Below are positions 42,763 to 50,282 of a stretch of DNA of 64,000 nt, piece after piece (within the stretch, counting starts at the first letter, position 1; each line of letters opens with the position of its first letter). The notes beneath the pieces are model-generated. The model ran no database searches, was not told the origin of the DNA, and saw nothing but the letters and a program-made list of their open reading frames with translations. This stretch comes from Mycolicibacterium mageritense. Its GTDB lineage: Bacteria > Actinomycetota > Actinomycetes > Mycobacteriales > Mycobacteriaceae. The DNA is taken from positions 3,286,001-3,350,000 of the forward strand of contig NZ_AP022567.1 of the NCBI RefSeq assembly GCF_010727475.1. The letters run 5' to 3'. Position numbers and translations under genes: made by a program.

Positions 42763-43271
42763 CGCGACCCCGCGTCGGGGCCGGCGCCACCGTAGCGGGC
42801 CAGCTCGGCGAACAACTCCCCGAAACCGCTGATGTCACCGTGGGCGGCGAAATGGGCCGCATCCACCGTGATGAACACCGCCGAGGCGGTGAACCGGGTG
42901 ACACCGTCCACGCCGACCCCCACCCCGTCCACATGCAACGCCCGGCCCTCGCGGGTGGCGATCCGCGCGGTCAGCCGATGCGTACATCCCAACGGCACCG
43001 GCTGCAGATAGTCCACCGTCAAACGGCGCGTCACCGCCGGGGTGGCCGCGATCCACAACGAAAACCCCAGCACGTCATCACAGGCCGCGGCGATCGCGCC
43101 ACCGTGTGCGAGCCCCGGCGCACCGATATGACGCTCATCGAACACCAGATCAGCGAACACCTCATCGCCGCACCGAAACACCTCCAGCTGCAAACCGTGC
43201 GGATTGTCCGGCCCGCAGCCCATGCAGGTCGGCGTGTGTGACGGCAACCGCTGCGGCTGATCAGCACCCAT
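42759..43271 (-). CDS. Hotdog-fold acyl-CoA thioesterase (PaaI type)
   Basis: 170 residues from ATG 43271 (MGADQPQRLPSHTPTCMGCG), with GAGGAGG upstream. The hotdog motif GLAHGGAIAAACDDVLGF contains the H-G-G and the acidic catalytic residue of PaaI-type thioesterases. The N-terminal CMGCGPDNPHGLQLEVF is common in this subgroup. It hydrolyses a CoA or ACP thioester. With mmpL in the same cassette it may release the acyl chain that is exported or detoxified. Confidence 0.82.
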   Translation of the reverse strand: MGADQPQRLPSHTPTCMGCGPDNPHGLQLEVFRCGDEVFADLVFDERHIGAPGLAHGGAIAAACDDVLGFSLWIAATPAVTRRLTVDYLQPVPLGCTHRLTARIATREGRALHVDGVGVGVDGVTRFTASAVFITVDAAHFAAHGDISGFGELFAELARYGGAGPDAGSR

Positions 43272-43326
43272 CACGGCCTCCTCACACCCGGGCAGCCCCG
43301 CCACCGCGTCCCGACCCGGGACCGCC

Positions 43327-43362
43327 GGTACTAGCAGTTTCGCTGCGCTACTATCGGTACCA
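43327..43362. promoter_or_regulatory. Operator-like inverted repeat in the thioesterase/TetR divergent promoter
   Basis: GGTACTAGCAGtttcg and its partner CTGCGCTACTATCGGTACC form an interrupted inverted repeat (GGTAC...GTACC; CTAGCAG...CTGCGCTA). It contains ACTATCGGTA, shared with the mmpL operator. Located between the divergent thioesterase (start 43271) and TetR (start 43415) genes. Confidence 0.6.
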
Positions 43363-43414
43363 TAACCGGGAGAGCGGGGGCAACGCACCGGCGATCGGAA
43401 CACCAGGAGGTCAG

Positions 43415-44074
43415 GTGGGGACAGAACCCGCGGCGGCACCCGACGACGAGGACGACGTCGACCCGCGCCGCACCCGATCGCGCACCCGACTGCTCGACGC
43501 CGCGGCCAACCTGCTCAAAACCGGTGGGATCGAAGCCGTCACCATCGACGCGGTCACTAAAGCCTCCAAGGTCGCCCGCACCACCCTCTACCGCCACTTC
43601 AACAGTTCCTCACAACTGCTCGCGGCCACCTTCGAACGCCTTCTGCCCCAAGTCATCCCGCCCGCCCCGACCAGCGGCACCCTGCGTGAGCGGCTCATCG
43701 AACTGCTCTCGCGCCAAGCCGACCTGTTCGCCGAAGCGCCGCTGCACGTCACCACCTTGGCCTGGGCCGCGTTGGGCCCCACCGAAACGCACGACAGCGA
43801 CAGCGATACCGGCCAACACGCCACCGCCAGCATGCTGCGCACCCGGGTGATCGAGCAGTACCGGCGGCCTTTCGACGAAATCCTGCACAGCCCCGAAACC
43901 TTCGACCAACTCGGCGAACTCGACATCGAACTGGCACTGTGCCAACTGGTCGGCCCCCTGGTCTTCGCCAGAATGACCGGCCTACGCGCCATCGGCCACC
44001 ACGACTGCACCCGCATCGTCGACGACTTCATCACCGCGCAAACCACGCAGCGACCCGCACAACCAGCCAGCTAG
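43415..44074 (+). CDS. TetR-family regulator (cargo, second)
   Basis: 219 residues from GTG 43415 (VGTEPAAAPDDEDDVDPRRT), preceded by AGGAGG; the longer upstream frame overlaps the divergent gene and is rejected. HTH: RLLDAAANLLKTGGIEAVTI then AVTKASKVARTTLYRHFNSS. C-terminal domain with LIELLSRQADLFAEAPLHVT. Divergent from the thioesterase gene with an operator between them, so it is likely the local repressor. Its stop overlaps the convergent tnpC stop by four bases. Confidence 0.87.
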   Translation: MGTEPAAAPDDEDDVDPRRTRSRTRLLDAAANLLKTGGIEAVTIDAVTKASKVARTTLYRHFNSSSQLLAATFERLLPQVIPPAPTSGTLRERLIELLSRQADLFAEAPLHVTTLAWAALGPTETHDSDSDTGQHATASMLRTRVIEQYRRPFDEILHSPETFDQLGELDIELALCQLVGPLVFARMTGLRAIGHHDCTRIVDDFITAQTTQRPAQPAS

Positions 44075-44481
44075 GAGTTGGTGTCCGGGTGGGGTTTGCC
44101 GGCCAGTTGCCCGTGCAGGGTCGCGATGATGTGGTCGCGTTCGCGCAGTTGGGCTTTCAGGTCGGCGATCTGGGCGTCTCGTGCCTTCAGGCGGGTCCGT
44201 AGCGCGGTGATGATGCTGCTCTCGGTGTCGGTAGCCGGTGGTGGCGGTGGATCGGGGGCGGCGGCCAGCGGCTGGGTGGTGCGGATCTGTTCTCGCAGTT
44301 GGGGGCGGCGGTGGATGACGCTGCGTGACACTCCGGCGTGGCGGGCCAGGCTGCTGACGTTGATGTCGAGGCCCTGCTTGCGCATCTTCTTCAGGGCCCG
44401 ATCGATACGGGCCTCGACGTCGGCGCTGCGTTTGCGGGCGCTGGCCTCAAGGGCGGTGAGGGAGGCGGGGGTGACGGTCAT
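44071..44481 (-). CDS. tnpC: TnpC-like accessory protein (DUF6262 type)
   Basis: 136 residues from ATG 44481 (MTVTPASLTALEASARKRSA), overlapping the tnpB stop (ATGA). N-terminal helix with RSADVEARIDRALKKMRKQG, an HTH-like SSLARHAGVSRSVIHRRPQL, and a C-terminal coiled coil RTRLKARDAQIADLKAQLRE. This matches the third protein of actinobacterial Tn554-type elements. In Tn554 TnpC influences orientation and efficiency of transposition. Confidence 0.82.
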   Translation of the reverse strand: MTVTPASLTALEASARKRSADVEARIDRALKKMRKQGLDINVSSLARHAGVSRSVIHRRPQLREQIRTTQPLAAAPDPPPPPATDTESSIITALRTRLKARDAQIADLKAQLRERDHIIATLHGQLAGKPHPDTNS

Positions 44482-46709
44482 GCGGGTGTGTGAGGATCGG
44501 CTTTGCGCAGTGCTGAATCGTGCGCACCGCGGGTGGCCACAGGTTGCAGCGGGATGCGGTTGGCCGTCCCGGCCCCGGCGATCGCCTCCTGATGGGTGCG
44601 TTGATCTGCGGTCAGGCGGTCCAGGATGGCTTGCAGGGAATGCAATTCGCGCAGGCGTTGGGCGACCCATACGTTGTCATCGGTGAGTTCGCGGCCGGTG
44701 CGCTGGCGGTACTGCTGACGTCTGATCTCGACCAGCGCCGTGGTCTTGGCGTGCTGATCTTTGAGTTCGTCGAGGTGGGTGGCGTCGGTGGCGAAATGCC
44801 CGCACGACAGACAGGCGTTGCCCTTGTCGCAGGTTTTCAGTGGCGGCAGCAGGCACACCCCGTTGGGCAAGACCCGGTCGGTGCGCACTGAGAGCTGGGT
44901 CATGTCCAACATGTCAGACGGGCTGATTCCGATGTCGGTGCCGTGAGCGCCGATCTTCTTGTGTTTGAGGAACTCCGCTTCGGCGGTCGCGGCCAGTGTC
45001 GCGGCATAACGCATGGTCATCTCGGGGCTCTTGTGGCCCAGGTAGCGCTGGACGACGTGGATCGGCACGCCGTCGTTGAGCAGTTCGGTGGCCCGGGTGT
45101 GGCGCAGCCGATGCGTTTGGGTGAACCGCAACGGGTTTCCCGCAGCATCGCTGAGACCATGGATGGCATCGAGCTTGTCCAGGGAGGCCCGATACGTTGC
45201 ATACGGGCGGGGCCGGCGCCCGGCCAGGTTTTGTTTGACCGCGATGAACAGGTATTTCGGGGTGAGGCTGGGGTGGGTGTCGGCGAGCCAGCGCTGTTGC
45301 TCGGCGATGACGTTGACCACGGCCTGCTCGACCAGGATGGTGGGGATGACCCCGTCGACTTTGGTCTGTTGGTAGCGCAGTTTGGCCACGAACACATCGG
45401 GGTCATCGGTGGCGGTGGGCCGCGCCGCGCCGGGGATCGCTTCGAGCGGGTGGTGATCGAGCATGAGAATTTCTGAGGCCCGCCGCCCAGTCAGTGCTTG
45501 CAGCAGCCAGATCCGGGCGGCCTGGGGGTCGCCGAGGCCTTTGATCAGCGACACGGTGCCATCGGGATGGGTCACCGACACCAGGGCGCCCCGTTGGGCG
45601 GCGAGCACGTCGAGGTAGGCCAGCATCTGCTGCAGTTCTCCAGTGGAGTACCAGGTCAATTCCCGGGTGCGGTGGGCGCGGCGGGTGCGAAACGCCGGCC
45701 CCCACAACCGGGTGTGCGCCGCGGACAGGTTCTCCCAACGCGCATCGCCGGTGGCTGCCGCGGCCTCGGGTGCATGGTCGAGCATGAACGTGTAGAAGCT
45801 CTGGATCTGAGATTGGCTGTCGCCGATCGCCGTGGCAGACAACGGCTTGTCAGGTCGGGCAGCCGCGGCTGGGGAGCGCAGGTATTCGTTGTAGGTAGTG
45901 AAAATCAGGCGTAGCTGCGCCGGGTCATCGGATAAGACGGGATCGGTGTAGCCACGCGCGATCACGAATTCACCGAAATGGCGCGCCATCTCGCGGGCAC
46001 GATCGACTGCCGATGACCAGCGCAGCAACTCCGCATCCAGGCAGGTGCGCAGCCAAAACCGCACCCCTTCGCGCAGCCACGCTGGTTCGATCGCGCCGAT
46101 GCGCACCGTCTTCTCGTGGCACGGTTCGTGTTCGCGTTGCGGGATCCGTGGATCGGCCCGCAGATCCCAGGTGTCATAGGCCCACCAGTCGATGGCGCTG
46201 GCCCGCACCGACACAAACAGGTGCAGATGCTCGATCAGGCCCACAATATTGCGGCGTGTGCCGCCGGCGGGCAGCCGCGCATTGCGCCGCTCGAACACCA
46301 CGACCGCGTGGCGCACCATGTCGTTGACCGCCAGGTCGGTGATGCTCACCGGGTGGCGGCCGTGCGCACTGCGGTACTCGGCCGCGGCGGCGCTGATGGC
46401 CTGGGTGGCCCAGCGCAGCAGGGAATGCTCGATCTTGCGCAGCCCCTCGTGGTAGCACACCCACACCCACCAGGCGATCTCGTCGGCGAACCGCGCCGGT
46501 GTGGCCTGCGGGGTGAAGTCGTACACCCCAGCGGTCGCAGCGGGCGGCAGATCGTTCTTGCGGGACAGGAACACCCGATCTGCCGGGGGCAGATGCACCT
46601 GATAGGCCGGGCGGCGCCATTCGGCGGGTACCTGGGCCCACTGCGCCTGCCACGCCACCGCACCGAGGTCGCCTACCGGTGTGGTCAGGCGGCCCTCATT
46701 GCTGGCCAT
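44478..46709 (-). CDS. tnpB: TnpB-like tyrosine recombinase
   Basis: 743 residues from ATG 46709 (MASNEGRLTTPVGDLG); start lies 14 bases inside tnpA. Catalytic residues: Arg in ALTGRRASEILMLDH, H-x-x-R in HRLRHTRATELLNDG, His in VQRYLGHKSPEMTMRYAA with the nucleophile Tyr. After the catalytic domain come Cys/His ligands (LKTCDKGNACLSCGHFATDA), a zinc-binding tail typical of Tn554 TnpB. The family length (about 630-750) fits. It works with TnpA on the same ends. Confidence 0.9.
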   Translation of the reverse strand: MASNEGRLTTPVGDLGAVAWQAQWAQVPAEWRRPAYQVHLPPADRVFLSRKNDLPPAATAGVYDFTPQATPARFADEIAWWVWVCYHEGLRKIEHSLLRWATQAISAAAAEYRSAHGRHPVSITDLAVNDMVRHAVVVFERRNARLPAGGTRRNIVGLIEHLHLFVSVRASAIDWWAYDTWDLRADPRIPQREHEPCHEKTVRIGAIEPAWLREGVRFWLRTCLDAELLRWSSAVDRAREMARHFGEFVIARGYTDPVLSDDPAQLRLIFTTYNEYLRSPAAAARPDKPLSATAIGDSQSQIQSFYTFMLDHAPEAAAATGDARWENLSAAHTRLWGPAFRTRRAHRTRELTWYSTGELQQMLAYLDVLAAQRGALVSVTHPDGTVSLIKGLGDPQAARIWLLQALTGRRASEILMLDHHPLEAIPGAARPTATDDPDVFVAKLRYQQTKVDGVIPTILVEQAVVNVIAEQQRWLADTHPSLTPKYLFIAVKQNLAGRRPRPYATYRASLDKLDAIHGLSDAAGNPLRFTQTHRLRHTRATELLNDGVPIHVVQRYLGHKSPEMTMRYAATLAATAEAEFLKHKKIGAHGTDIGISPSDMLDMTQLSVRTDRVLPNGVCLLPPLKTCDKGNACLSCGHFATDATHLDELKDQHAKTTALVEIRRQQYRQRTGRELTDDNVWVAQRLRELHSLQAILDRLTADQRTHQEAIAGAGTANRIPLQPVATRGAHDSALRKADPHTPA

Positions 46710-47898
46710 CGTGAAGTCCTTTCCATCCGGCGACATAGTTTTTCCACTCGGCCAGTGAACGCATCGCCGCGTCCTGGGTGACCCAGCCGTAGGTGGACAG
46801 AGTGGTCTGCACATCGGCGTGGCCCAGACGCCGCATCACCACATGCTCAGGCACCCCCGCCAGCAGCAACGCGGTGGCGTGAGTGTGGCGCAGCCAGTGC
46901 GGTGACCAATCCGGCGGCAGACTCCGATGCGCTGTGCGCAGCCCGCGCACCTTCTCGTAGATGTTCTCCTGGCGCATCGGCGAAAAACGCGGTCCCCGTT
47001 GCAGATTGACGAACACGAAATGATTCGACAGATCATCGACCACCTGGTCGGCGTTCATCGCGACCAACTGCCACACATACTCTGAATACAGTGCCTCCAG
47101 GTCATCACCGACATAGATCCGCCGCGGCCCGGTCTTGACCCGAGCACCATGGGGATGATCTTGGCGCTCCACAATGTCGATCCACGGGGTCGCACCGGCG
47201 CCGATATGAAAATCGTTGTGCCGCAGTGATAAGGCCTCGCCCAGACGCATTCCCGTTTCGGCCAGTACTGCGAAAAACAATCGGTTGCGCACCGCGGCGG
47301 CCCCGCCGGTCCAGTCCCCGTCGCGCTGCACCGAGCAGCCATCGAGGATCGTGGCCACCTGGGCAGGCGACAAGACAGGGGTAGCCGATCGCCGCGGGGT
47401 GCGCACCGGGTAGATCGGGTGCTCGCCGTCGCGGTGGGGCCCGACGCCGTCGAGGAACCCGACGTAGCGGTTGTGGCGCCGCCAGCTGCCCCGCTGAGTG
47501 ACCAAACGCCGATAAGGCACCTCGGTGGTGCCGGCATCAGCGTGATAGCGATACATCGACAACACCGCAGCCGCCCGCGGCTGCAAAGAACTGGTCACCA
47601 TCTTGGTCTCGGGGGCACCCAGGCGCGGTGTCCCGGGCAGATCCCCAGTCCGCAGATACTGCAAGTACTGCCCGAACAGGGTGGTGGGGAAGTCATCCCA
47701 GCGATGGCCGGTGTGCTCGAGCATCGTGAACCACCGCGCCAACCCCGCGGCGTAGCCACGCACCGTGTGCGGGGACGCGCCCCCCTCACGCAGAAACCTC
47801 AGATACTCCGCAGCCGGGGCCACCGGCAGATGATCGGCGCCAACGACCGTGTAGGTGACAGGCTGGTCGGCAAAGATCACCCGCTGCACTCGCGCCAC
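46696..47898 (-). CDS. tnpA: TnpA-like tyrosine recombinase
   Basis: 400 residues from GTG 47898. N-terminal SAM-like core-binding domain (EYLRFLREGGASPHTVRGYA), then the catalytic domain: Arg in LAETGMRLGEALSLRHND, H-x-x-R in HWLRHTHATALLLAG, His in MRRLGHADVQTTLSTYGW with the nucleophile Tyr. All catalytic residues are present, so the enzyme looks active. First gene of the tnpABC unit, 16 bp after the ImmA/IrrE gene. Confidence 0.9.
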   Translation of the reverse strand: MARVQRVIFADQPVTYTVVGADHLPVAPAAEYLRFLREGGASPHTVRGYAAGLARWFTMLEHTGHRWDDFPTTLFGQYLQYLRTGDLPGTPRLGAPETKMVTSSLQPRAAAVLSMYRYHADAGTTEVPYRRLVTQRGSWRRHNRYVGFLDGVGPHRDGEHPIYPVRTPRRSATPVLSPAQVATILDGCSVQRDGDWTGGAAAVRNRLFFAVLAETGMRLGEALSLRHNDFHIGAGATPWIDIVERQDHPHGARVKTGPRRIYVGDDLEALYSEYVWQLVAMNADQVVDDLSNHFVFVNLQRGPRFSPMRQENIYEKVRGLRTAHRSLPPDWSPHWLRHTHATALLLAGVPEHVVMRRLGHADVQTTLSTYGWVTQDAAMRSLAEWKNYVAGWKGLHDGQQ

Positions 47899-47914
47899 CG
47901 GCCCCCCTTGTGTT

Positions 47915-49159
47915 CTAGCCGCGCCGGCTTCGCTGCCGCAACGGAATCACATTGCTGCCCGTACTGGGCGCCGATGACCCGGGTCCGACCGTCGCTCTGC
48001 CGCTGCCGGCGGCCACCCGCACCGCCGCCGCGCCCGGGGCGGCCCGCTGCCCGGCCATGAAGTCCTCCAGCAGATCCTGCGGCCACACCAAGTCATAGGG
48101 GGCCAGCATCGCCGCCGAACGCGCCGAAAACGCCATCTCCAGCCACTTGCTGATCAATCGTGGCCGCTCCACCTCACGGTCATTCCAGCCCGGCTCCACC
48201 CGACCCCACGTCGTATCGGTATCCGGATTGACCCGGGTGTAGAGCTGGCGGCGCAACGCCTCAAACCGCGCCCCAGTCAACAACTGCGAGGTATGCAGAT
48301 GCTTGATCAACGCCCCCAGCGACACACCCCACTTTGCTTTCACCGGCAACAACTCCGCCAGCGACGGAGCCCGCGACACGTCCTTGGCCAGCACCGCCGC
48401 CGGCGCCAACAACTCCGAGGCGAACTGCGACGCCTGCTCCTCGCAGGCCTCGGTGACGCTGCCCGAGGCATGCAACACCAGATGACCCACCTCATGAGCC
48501 AGCGTCCAGCGGGTCCGTTCCCACGAATTCGATTGCCGCACAACGATCAACGGCCGGGTATTGAACTCCCCGACACGCACCGAATAACCCAAATGCTTGT
48601 CGATCTTGCCGGTGGAATCCCCGTCACCCAGGATCCGCCGTGACGAGGAGGTCAGCAAGCGGCGCACCACGACCACCACACCGCTGCGCTCGATCTCATG
48701 CGTCAGGTACTCGATCGGCTGATCGTGCTCCAACCCCCAACTGGCACGCACCGCCGCAGCGGCCTGGGTCACTGCGGTGTCGATCGGAAGTATCGGCAAC
48801 TTCACCGCAGGTAACTGAGTGCGGCCATTGAGCTCGTCGAGAAACTCCCCAGCCAATGCCGCGAACTGCGCCAAATACTCCCGCTCGGTCGCCGTGATCG
48901 ACCGCGGCGCACGGAACAACAGATCCGACTGGTGCACCCGCGACGTCGGAGCGGTGGTGAAAAATTTCGCCGGGAACCGCAACACCGCCACCAGCCGGTC
49001 GAAATCCTTGATCGGCAACGCCGTCGTGGTCGACTTCTCCAACCGGTTCAGCCGAGAATGCTTCCAGCCCAACGCTTCCATCACCGCAGTGGCAGTCATC
49101 GCGCGCATGACCCGGGCCTGGTTGACCCGCAACCCATACACGTCCACGGTCGTCGTCAT
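47915..49159 (-). CDS. XRE-type HTH plus ImmA/IrrE metallopeptidase
   Basis: 414 residues. N-terminal HTH MRAMTATAVMEALGWKHSRL; central ImmA/IrrE peptidase with the zinc motif HEVGHLVLH (about residue 217) and a following Glu in ASQFASELLAPAAV. The C-terminal 150 residues are a basic extension. ImmA-type proteases cut repressors of mobile elements; fused to an HTH they act as one-protein or paired regulators and toxins/antitoxins. Directly upstream of tnpA (16 bp), it probably controls transposition or is an addiction-type module with the next gene. Confidence 0.85.
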   Translation of the reverse strand: MTTTVDVYGLRVNQARVMRAMTATAVMEALGWKHSRLNRLEKSTTTALPIKDFDRLVAVLRFPAKFFTTAPTSRVHQSDLLFRAPRSITATEREYLAQFAALAGEFLDELNGRTQLPAVKLPILPIDTAVTQAAAAVRASWGLEHDQPIEYLTHEIERSGVVVVVRRLLTSSSRRILGDGDSTGKIDKHLGYSVRVGEFNTRPLIVVRQSNSWERTRWTLAHEVGHLVLHASGSVTEACEEQASQFASELLAPAAVLAKDVSRAPSLAELLPVKAKWGVSLGALIKHLHTSQLLTGARFEALRRQLYTRVNPDTDTTWGRVEPGWNDREVERPRLISKWLEMAFSARSAAMLAPYDLVWPQDLLEDFMAGQRAAPGAAAVRVAAGSGRATVGPGSSAPSTGSNVIPLRQRSRRG

Positions 49160-49220
49160 TGCGACCTCGATTCAACAGCCACCCGCCGACATTCGCATCG
49201 ACCCCCGACACCACGACCCC

Positions 49221-49931
49221 TTAAGCCGGCTCCTCGGGATCCTCGCCCGTCCCCAGCGCCGGCGGCTCGTACTCGCCGAAGTCGTCCCTGGGCCCCTGAC
49301 CCTGCGCCGACGGAGTCACCAGCGGAGAGTCGGTGACTGGAGGCAGCGGCTCGGTTGCCAAAATCTGCACCCGCGACGCATTGTCCACATCCACCACGAA
49401 CGCCAACACCGCCTCCGACAATCCCCACCCATCGTCGGTCGGCCACCACAGGGCGAAGATATCCGGTGTACCGGCCGGAGTCACAATCGGCGACGGAAAC
49501 AACTGCGCCGGCTCGTCCTCGTCCAACAACATCTGCTCGTCGACCTGAGCCTTCGGCGGCCGCAGCACCCGAAGATCGCCGCCCGTCGGATGCGTCACCA
49601 CCCGAACTCGCTCCCCGTGCAACACCTTCGACGGCCACCGTCGCGCACGAAAATCCATCCCCCGCGAATCGGCGATCTGCACCGACAACCCACTGCCACG
49701 AGAAGTCAACAACGTGTCCCCAGGGATCGGCTTGCGAAGCTCGCGCATCCTCAACACCATCTGGCGCACACACGTACAAAACGCCTGACCATGAATATCC
49801 AACGGATCCTCGAACAACGGCTGCCACATCTGGCCAACCTTGGGGATCACCACCTCCAAGTCGTAACGCAGAGTCGCCAACGACGGCCCATGATCCGACA
49901 CCGCCTTGCGCAACCGCTCTTGTAGGTTCAC
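49221..49931 (-). CDS. Unknown transposon protein paired with the ImmA/IrrE gene
   Basis: 236 residues from GTG 49931 (VNLQERLRKAVSDHGPSLAT); no better start is seen upstream. Visible: TLRYDLEVVIPKVGQMWQPL at the N-terminus, a beta-rich centre with VRVVTHPTGGDLRVLRPPKA, and a proline/glutamate-rich tail PRDDFGEYEPPALGTGEDPE. Not recognised. It precedes the ImmA/IrrE gene by 61 bp on the same strand, so it may be its partner (substrate or antitoxin). Confidence 0.65.
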   Translation of the reverse strand: MNLQERLRKAVSDHGPSLATLRYDLEVVIPKVGQMWQPLFEDPLDIHGQAFCTCVRQMVLRMRELRKPIPGDTLLTSRGSGLSVQIADSRGMDFRARRWPSKVLHGERVRVVTHPTGGDLRVLRPPKAQVDEQMLLDEDEPAQLFPSPIVTPAGTPDIFALWWPTDDGWGLSEAVLAFVVDVDNASRVQILATEPLPPVTDSPLVTPSAQGQGPRDDFGEYEPPALGTGEDPEEPA

Positions 49932-50102
49932 ACGGCGAATTTCGCACACAAAAACAGAGAGCGCAAGCAACACGCCGCATCGGCGTGGCGAGAGGGTTGA
50001 TATTGCTACGCACACTCTTAGAGTACATGTACCCGACGATAAATACGCAGTTCAACACGCATTGTGCGCCCACATTGTGTAGTTAACTACTGATAATTGT
50101 GT
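49932..50102. other. AT-rich right end of element 2
   Basis: About 170 bp with no gene. It contains the promoter region for the leftward unknown-ImmA-tnpABC operon and the right end: GTAGTTAACTAC, a perfect 12-bp palindrome, then TGATAATTGTGT to the boundary. Its inward-read TTATCAGTAG resembles the left-end TTATCTGTAG. Confidence 0.65.
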
Positions 50103-50282
50103 CAGGTGCTGGCACACGTGGGCCGCGACGGGTCCGGACGGCGCAGGCTTGCCGAGATCGCGGTGCTGGGGCGGGGCGCCGACGGCTCGGTGCACGTGCG
50201 GACGGCGTGGCACGCGGACAACGGATTCGGTTGCGGAGCAGAGCATCTCAAAACCCTCATCGCCGAGCGGGGCACGCCGTGA
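50103..50282 (+). pseudogene. tadA: tadA, 3' fragment
   Basis: Encodes the last 59 residues of TadA (QVLAHVGRDGSGRRRLAEIA ... LIAERGTP). Frame matches the middle fragment exactly at GTC|CAG. The TGA stop overlaps the tadB GTG start. With the other two pieces it completes a 386-residue ATPase. A TTG at 50097 inside the transposon could allow translation, but the product would be a non-functional tail; it may still couple translation into tadB. Confidence 0.92.

Larger units (their letters stand above)
38240..50102. mobile_element. Element 2: Tn554-like transposon with MmpL/TetR cargo, about 11.9 kb
   Basis: Carries the tnpA-tnpB-tnpC set of the Tn554 group: two tyrosine recombinases and a small coiled-coil protein, overlapping in that order on the minus strand. 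Inserted between codons GTC and CAG of tadA: host sequence left of 38240 encodes AAAV and host sequence right of 50102 encodes QVLAHV, in frame. There are no long terminal inverted repeats or target duplication, as expected for Tn554-type elements, but a short TTATC(T/A)GTAG motif is near both ends. Cargo: MmpL exporter, DUF6188-like protein, two TetR regulators, a thioesterase, an XRE-ImmA/IrrE protein and an unknown gene. Confidence 0.85.

Noticed and set aside
44071..47898. Recombinase-in-trio (RIT) element
   Set aside because: Only two of the three genes are tyrosine recombinases; the third is a small HTH/coiled-coil protein, and tnpB has the Tn554-type C-terminal zinc region.
49355..50086. 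243-residue plus-strand frame at the right end of element 2
   Set aside because: Pro/Thr/Arg-rich, no ribosome binding site, overlaps the better minus-strand gene on the opposite strand.
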